Assembly: GCA_964491375.1 (NCBI GenBank) | Contig: CAZBGL010000072.1 | Coordinates: 1 to 8,892, forward strand | Source of the DNA: CAZBGL01 sp964491375 | Lineage (GTDB): Bacteria > Desulfobacterota > Deferrisomatia > Deferrisomatales > Deferrisomataceae | Direction: 5' to 3' | DNA length: 8,892 bases | Part shown: one piece after another, positions 5,033-8,892 of the stretch | How the letters are laid out: each line of letters starts with the position of its first letter | How positions within the stretch are numbered: the first letter of the stretch is position 1 | The notes under the pieces: model-generated | Told to the model about the DNA's origin: nothing | Seen by the model: the letters and a program-made list of their open reading frames with translations, nothing else | Databases searched by the model: none | Position numbers and translations under genes: made by a program

Positions 5033-5059
5033 TAAAGTCTGGACTCCGGCGGCCGATCC
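5033..5059 (+). promoter_or_regulatory. Sigma28 (FliA) promoter for fliM-fliN-PilZ operon
   Basis: TAAAGTCT (5033-5040), an exact 11-base spacer (5041-5051) and GCCGATCC (5052-5059) match the sigma28 consensus TAAAGTTT-N11-GCCGATAA at 13 of 16 box positions. It shares TAAAGTC and GCCGATCCG with the promoter at 3663-3690. The predicted start near 5066 leaves a leader of about 56 bases before the fliM GTG. It lies in the 178-base gap between fliA and fliM. The rest of that gap holds a weak terminator candidate, a TATGAT hexamer at 5068-5073 with no -35 partner, and a small possible hairpin (ACGGA 5081-5085 with TCCGT 5093-5097). Confidence 0.8.
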
Positions 5060-5121
5060 GAGTACGGTATGATTGCGTCAACGGACCGGACTTCCGTCCT
5101 CATGCACTTCGAGGGGTTGCG

Positions 5122-6174
5122 GTGTCGGAACTCCTGAGCCAGGAAGAGGTCAACGCCCTCCTCCAGAGCATTCCCCTGCAGGAGGAGTCCGAAAAGCCCG
5201 CCGCGGCGCCCAAGCCCACCCCGACCCGGTACCGCAAGCGGGCCAGCCGGTACGACTTCAAACGGCCCAACCGGATCTCCAAGAACGTCCTTCAGAGCCT
5301 CCATTTCCTGCACGAGCGCTATGCCCGCAATCTGGCGCTCAACCTGTCCGCGTATCTGCGGACCGTGGCGGACATCGCCCTCCTCAGCGTGGACCAGTTG
5401 TCTTACGCCGAGTTCCTGATGAGCCTGCCCGAGACCACGTGCATCAACGTGGTGAAGATCGTCCCCCAGGGCGGCACCATGGCGTTCGAGGTGAATCCCA
5501 CGCTGGTGTTCGCCATCATCGAGAAACTCATGGGCGGATCGTCGGAAACGCCCACCATGAACCGCGAGATCACCCTGATCGAGCAATCCTTGATCGAGGG
5601 CTTCATCGAGATGGCCCTCAGGGATCTCCAGGACGCATGGCGGACCATCGGGGAGACCCAGTTCCAGCTGGACCGGAGGGAGACGAGCCCTCAACTGGTC
5701 CAGATCGTAGCCCCCAACGAGATCGTGGTGGTGATCGTGTTCGAGGTGAAGGTGGGTCAGACCTCGGGCATGATGAACCTGTGCATCCCGGCGATCTACC
5801 TGGAACCGTTCGCGGTGGAACTCCGCCAGGAACACCAGACCGACGTGACCACCCGGATGACTGCGGACGACTACCGCCGGCTGGACGAGGTCCTGGCCAA
5901 CGCCGTCACCCGGCTCAGTGTCCACCTGTGCCGGAAGCACCTGACCATTCGGGACCTCGTGAACCTCCAGGAAGGGGACCTGCTGCCCCTCGACGCCGGG
6001 CTCCAGGATCCCGTCACCGTGTGCGTGGCCGGTCTGCCGAAATTCCGCGCCGTGTTCGGGGCCCGCAAGGGCAAGAAGGCCGTGCGGATCCTCACTCCGA
6101 TCCTGGACGAGGAAGAGGAACGCGACGAGTCCACCGACGGGGGCGAGGAGTTCCGGGCGGTGGGGGCGGGATGA
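5122..6174 (+). CDS. fliM: Flagellar motor switch protein FliM
   Basis: FliM is a C-ring subunit of the flagellar motor. It binds phosphorylated CheY and links FliG to FliN to change rotation direction. The 350-aa product starts with the CheY-binding peptide LLSQEEVNALLQSI (residues 4-17). A Pro/Lys linker (18-44) follows, then the FliM middle domain from YDFKRPNRISKNVLQSLHFL (44-63) to about 235, which contacts FliG, and a C-terminal SpoA/FliN-like domain (about 255-328) that contacts FliN. An acidic Glu/Asp tail (329-350) ends the protein. The start is GTG at 5122 with GAGGGG (5111-5116) as Shine-Dalgarno; MSELLSQ is exactly where FliM proteins begin. It is first in an operon with fliN and the PilZ gene, behind a sigma28 promoter, which is unusual because C-ring genes are generally expressed before FliA becomes active. 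Confidence 0.97.
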   Translation: MSELLSQEEVNALLQSIPLQEESEKPAAAPKPTPTRYRKRASRYDFKRPNRISKNVLQSLHFLHERYARNLALNLSAYLRTVADIALLSVDQLSYAEFLMSLPETTCINVVKIVPQGGTMAFEVNPTLVFAIIEKLMGGSSETPTMNREITLIEQSLIEGFIEMALRDLQDAWRTIGETQFQLDRRETSPQLVQIVAPNEIVVVIVFEVKVGQTSGMMNLCIPAIYLEPFAVELRQEHQTDVTTRMTADDYRRLDEVLANAVTRLSVHLCRKHLTIRDLVNLQEGDLLPLDAGLQDPVTVCVAGLPKFRAVFGARKGKKAVRILTPILDEEEERDESTDGGEEFRAVGAG

Positions 6175-6208
6175 GACGGCGCGAGTTCCAGTGGGCCACG
6201 GGGAAGCC

Positions 6209-7213
6209 ATGTCCGAGATCCTGAGCCAGGACGAGATCGACCGACTCCTTCAGGCCGCAGGCGAGGAAGTGCCCTCAGCCGCGGACGTGGACGACCTGAG
6301 CCCCGCCGAGGTGGAGGCCGTCGAGAAGGTGGCACGGGTCTTCTTCGCTTCGGCCAACTCGGCGCTGGCCACCTTGCTCGCCCGCAACGCCTCGGTCAGT
6401 GAGGGGCTGGGGCAACTGGTAGACCTGTCGGACCTTGCCTCGGATCGCAGCTTCCTGATCCGGTTCCCGTTCCGTTCCGGTTTTTCCGGGGAGATGGCGT
6501 TTCTGCTGCGCCACAAAGAGGCCTCCATGCTGGCCGATCTGATCCTGGGGGGCGAGGGTGCGGCCAAGGACGAGCTCGAGGAGGCCGACCTGGACGCCCT
6601 GAAGGAGGCCCTCACGCAGGTGGCCGGGAGCGGCGCCCCGACGATCTCGGCCACCCTGGGGCGGGAGGTGGGTTTCGAGCCCCCCCAGGTGGAACAGGTG
6701 GATCCCGGGAAGCTCACCGAGACCCTCCCCTGGGGGCACGCCTTCCTGGCCGTGGGCACGATCAAGGTGGAGGACGTCCTGGAAACCCCTCTGAGGCTCC
6801 TCCTACCCATCGAGGTGGCCCAGGAGATGGCCCGCATCCTCCGAGAGGACGAGGAGGAGCCCGAGGCCCACGGCTCGGCCGCCGCCCCCGCCGCCCCTGC
6901 AGAGCTTCCAGAAGCCGACACCCGCATCCCTTCCGACGTGGCCTCCATCCGGAACATCGACCTGATCCTGGACCTGGAGGTGGAGGCCACGGTGCGCCTG
7001 GGCGAGGCCGAGATGCCGCTCAAGGACATCCAGCGCCTGCGTCCGGGATCGATCATCGACCTGGACAAGGACACCGAGGCCCCCGTGGAACTGGTGGTCA
7101 ACAACCGCGTGCTCGCCAAGGGCGAACTCGTGGTGGTGAGCTCCGACCACTTTGCCCTCCGTATCACCGAAATTGGAACGCCCTCCGAACGCATCCGGAA
7201 ACTCGGCCCGTGA
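6209..7213 (+). CDS. fliN: FliY-like motor switch protein: CheC-like half fused to FliN
   Basis: The last 90 residues (about 245-334) are a classical FliN/SpoA domain (RNIDLILDLEVEATVRLGEA, LKDIQRLRPGSIIDLDK, APVELVVNNRVLAKGELVVV), the base of the C-ring. The 334-aa product is far longer than a plain FliN (about 100-140 aa). It starts with a CheY-binding peptide, ILSQDEIDRLLQAAG (residues 4-18), then a CheC-like domain (about 30-215), as in Bacillus FliY, and an acidic Ala/Pro linker (213-240). In FliY and CheC the phosphatase sites carry an ExxN motif; here the aligned positions read KVAR (40-43) and EALT (133-136), so neither site is intact. I chose ATG 6209 (GGGGAAG upstream; MSEILSQ fits the family) over GTG 6191. 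It follows fliM by 34 bases. The symbol fliY is equally valid. Confidence 0.93.
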   Translation: MSEILSQDEIDRLLQAAGEEVPSAADVDDLSPAEVEAVEKVARVFFASANSALATLLARNASVSEGLGQLVDLSDLASDRSFLIRFPFRSGFSGEMAFLLRHKEASMLADLILGGEGAAKDELEEADLDALKEALTQVAGSGAPTISATLGREVGFEPPQVEQVDPGKLTETLPWGHAFLAVGTIKVEDVLETPLRLLLPIEVAQEMARILREDEEEPEAHGSAAAPAAPAELPEADTRIPSDVASIRNIDLILDLEVEATVRLGEAEMPLKDIQRLRPGSIIDLDKDTEAPVELVVNNRVLAKGELVVVSSDHFALRITEIGTPSERIRKLGP

Positions 7214-7961
7214 GGACCTACCCCCTTGGGGCCTCGACGTCCTGCACGCCCGGGGATCGCTGCGGGTGGCCGGGCGCTCCTCCACGCACGCGGTGTGCAT
7301 GGACGTGGAAGGAGATCGTGTGTGGCTCGTACCCCTGGAACCCCGGGGGGAACTCCCCCACTTCGCGGACGCCCTCGCCGAGTTCCGGGTGCCCACCCGC
7401 TCCGGCGTACTGAGCGCCCAGGGAAGGCTCACGGGCCCCCTGCGGTTCGTGCTCCCGAGCGGGGTGGCCTACGAGGGATACGCCCTCCACGTGAATCCGG
7501 AGGGGGTCCATCGGATCAACCGCAGAGCGTACTATCGGCTGGCGGTGATCCTGAAAGGCGAGATGGTGGTCCTGGAAGGGCCCGACCTCCTGGACGAGGA
7601 GGTGGCATCCAGGCGTGAGGACAGCGGCTCGTGGCTGGCGGCCCTCACGGAGAGCTTCCAGGATCGCAAGGTCCCCTGCGTGGTCCGGGACATCAGCCTC
7701 GGAGGGGTGCGGATCGGGGTTGCCGAGCCCCTTCCGGCCAGGGGGAGCCGATTGGTGCTGGACGTGCGCCTGGGTCCCGGCGAAGTGCTCGGCGGTCTGC
7801 CCGGACGGGTGCTGGACGCCCGCACCGGCGTACATCCCCCACCGTTTCCCGGGGAACTCCGGGTCCGGTTCGATCCCCTGCCGCGCCGCGTCCAGGATCG
7901 TTTGTCCCACTTCATCGTGCAGACCCAGATGGAGCTGATCCGTAGGGGCATCCGGCCCTGA
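7152..7961 (+). CDS. YcgR-like PilZ protein, probable c-di-GMP-responsive flagellar brake
   Basis: This is a two-domain soluble protein of up to 269 aa. Residues about 30-118 resemble the N-terminal YcgR domain (beta-rich, GSLRVAGRSSTHAVCMDVEG). Residues about 119-255 are a PilZ domain with both c-di-GMP-binding motifs intact: RxxxR as R125-AYY-R129, and DxSxxG as D180-I-S-L-G-G185. The distance between the motifs (about 50 residues) is larger than usual and includes a charged insert at about 142-172. YcgR-type proteins bind c-di-GMP and then slow or bias the motor by contacting FliG, FliM or MotA. Placement directly behind fliM and fliN fits that role. The start is uncertain: TTG 7152 (GGTGGTGAG upstream), TTG 7173, CTG 7242 and GTG 7266 are options, and the first two overlap fliN. 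The 3' end overlaps ispDF by 50 bases. Confidence 0.85.
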   Translation: MPSVSPKLERPPNASGNSAREDLPPWGLDVLHARGSLRVAGRSSTHAVCMDVEGDRVWLVPLEPRGELPHFADALAEFRVPTRSGVLSAQGRLTGPLRFVLPSGVAYEGYALHVNPEGVHRINRRAYYRLAVILKGEMVVLEGPDLLDEEVASRREDSGSWLAALTESFQDRKVPCVVRDISLGGVRIGVAEPLPARGSRLVLDVRLGPGEVLGGLPGRVLDARTGVHPPPFPGELRVRFDPLPRRVQDRLSHFIVQTQMELIRRGIRP

Positions 7962-8892
7962 TCCCTCCGCCCACCAGGGCCACCGCATGGGCCGAGATTC
8001 CCTCCCCCCTTCCCTCGAACCCCAGGCCCTCCGTGGTGGTGGCCTTCACCGTGACCGCCCCCGGGCCCGCCCCCAGGGCAGCGGAGAGGTTCTGTTCCAT
8101 GCGCGCCACGAAGGGCGCCAGCCGGGGCCGCTGGGCCACCACCGTGGCATCCACCCGGACCACCCATTTCCCCTCCTCCCGGAGCATGCCGGCCACCGCC
8201 TCCAGCAGCTTCAGGCTGGACACACCCCCCCACCGGGGATCCGTGTCCGGAAAGTGCCTTCCCAGGTCTCCCAATCCCGCCGCCCCGAGCACGGCGTCGG
8301 CCACCGCGTGGGCCAGCACGTCGGCGTCCGAGTGGCCGAGCAACCCTCGCCCGAACGGGATCTCGACCCCGCCCAGCACCAGCGTCCGCCCCTCCACCAG
8401 CCGATGGACGTCGTAGCCATGGCCCACCGAGATGCCGGGCCAGGGGCTCGCGATCCGCTCGGCCAGCACCAGGTCCTCCGGAAAGGTGATCTTCAGGTTC
8501 AACGGATGGCCTTCCACGATCCGCGGAGCCCCGCCCGTCCGCTCCACCGCCTGGGCCTCGTCGGTCACGGTGCCGCCGCTGCCCAGCACCTGCTGCATCG
8601 CCCGGCGGATCCGGTCCAGGGGGAACGCCTGGGGGGTCTGGGCCCGCCACACCCCCGAACGGTCCAGGGTGCCGAGCACGCGCCCGCCCTCCACCCGCTT
8701 CAACGTGTCGCCTGCGGGCACCGCGAGCAGGGCGCCGTCCGGCACGGCCGCCTCCACGAGCGCATCGAACCGCTCCACCGGCGGGAACGGCCGGGCCCCG
8801 TCGTGCACGAACACCACGTCCTCGGGGGCCGCACCCAGAGCCGAGACCCCGTCCAGAGCGGCCAGCACGCTGTGGGGGCGCTCCGCCCCGCC
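7912..8892 (-). CDS. ispDF: Bifunctional IspD/IspF enzyme of the MEP isoprenoid pathway (N-terminus beyond right edge)
   Basis: This fusion enzyme of the non-mevalonate pathway has two activities: IspD (CTP + methylerythritol phosphate to CDP-methylerythritol) and IspF (cyclisation to methylerythritol cyclodiphosphate). The reading frame is open to the window edge, where it reads GGAERPHSVLAALDGV, the IspD GGxxRxxSV motif; the first part of IspD, with the CTP-binding loop, is missing. Other IspD motifs are VHDGARPF, VWRAQTPQAF and VTDEAQAVE. IspF begins near 8430 with GISVGHGYDVHRL (metal-binding Asp and His), then LGHSDADVLAHAVADAVLGA (third metal ligand His) and ATTTEGLGFEGRGEGISAHA. About 17 residues (GIRAGCPYG... 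onward) extend past the usual IspF end, and their codons lie opposite the 3' end of the PilZ gene. Unrelated to motility; a convergent neighbour. Confidence 0.96.
   Translation of the reverse strand, partial: GGAERPHSVLAALDGVSALGAAPEDVVFVHDGARPFPPVERFDALVEAAVPDGALLAVPAGDTLKRVEGGRVLGTLDRSGVWRAQTPQAFPLDRIRRAMQQVLGSGGTVTDEAQAVERTGGAPRIVEGHPLNLKITFPEDLVLAERIASPWPGISVGHGYDVHRLVEGRTLVLGGVEIPFGRGLLGHSDADVLAHAVADAVLGAAGLGDLGRHFPDTDPRWGGVSSLKLLEAVAGMLREEGKWVVRVDATVVAQRPRLAPFVARMEQNLSAALGAGPGAVTVKATTTEGLGFEGRGEGISAHAVALVGGGIRAGCPYGSAPSGSAR

Noticed and set aside
5068..5073. TATGAT as a sigma70 -10 box before fliM
   Set aside because: No -35 hexamer is found 16-18 bases upstream and there is no extended TG; it falls just after the much better sigma28 promoter.
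5002..6210. 402-codon open frame on the - strand opposite fliM
   Set aside because: It is His/Asp/Gly/Leu-rich antisense translation of fliM with no recognisable motif, and it runs over the sigma28 promoter.

Overview
The window is a high-GC flagellar gene cluster from a Gram-negative bacterium. Its content points to a deltaproteobacterium in the broad sense (Desulfobacterota, Myxococcota or a relative), but I cannot name a genus from sequence reading alone. The reasons are a bifunctional IspDF (typical of alpha-, delta- and epsilon-type proteobacteria), a FliN carrying a FliY/CheC-like N-terminal half, a FlaG-FliD-FliS late cluster, and sigma28 promoters close to the proteobacterial consensus. 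All flagellar genes lie on the + strand.

Layout. Positions 1-140 hold the last 46 codons of a flagellin, followed by a strong intrinsic terminator (153-185). Positions 308-3603 hold a filament-assembly block: flaG, fliD (cap), fliS (flagellin chaperone) and two small coiled-coil proteins resembling FlgN/FliT export chaperones. A likely terminator (3607-3643) closes this block. A sigma28-type promoter (3663-3690) then drives a 113-aa protein with a weak FlgM-like core. Next, a sigma70-type promoter (4118-4146) drives fliA (sigma28). A second, nearly identical sigma28 promoter (5033-5059) drives fliM, a FliY-like fliN and a YcgR-like PilZ gene. On the - strand, ispDF (isoprenoid precursor synthesis) runs in from the right edge and converges on the PilZ gene with a 50-bp overlap.

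How it fits together. Housekeeping sigma would make FliA. FliA would then transcribe its probable antagonist (the FlgM-like gene) and, less usually, the motor switch genes fliM and fliN together with a c-di-GMP receptor that may brake the motor. The filament block seems controlled at translation too: the fliS Shine-Dalgarno sits in the hexaloop of a hairpin with the exact CsrA/RsmE-type pattern, and the fliD Shine-Dalgarno lies in a matching sequence motif.

I saw no mobile elements, CRISPR arrays, tRNA or rRNA genes, and no wholly new system. The points of interest are regulatory (paired sigma28 promoters, the CsrA-type hairpin, a possible AUU start for fliA) and protein-level (a CheC-like domain without its catalytic residues, and a divergent anti-sigma candidate).
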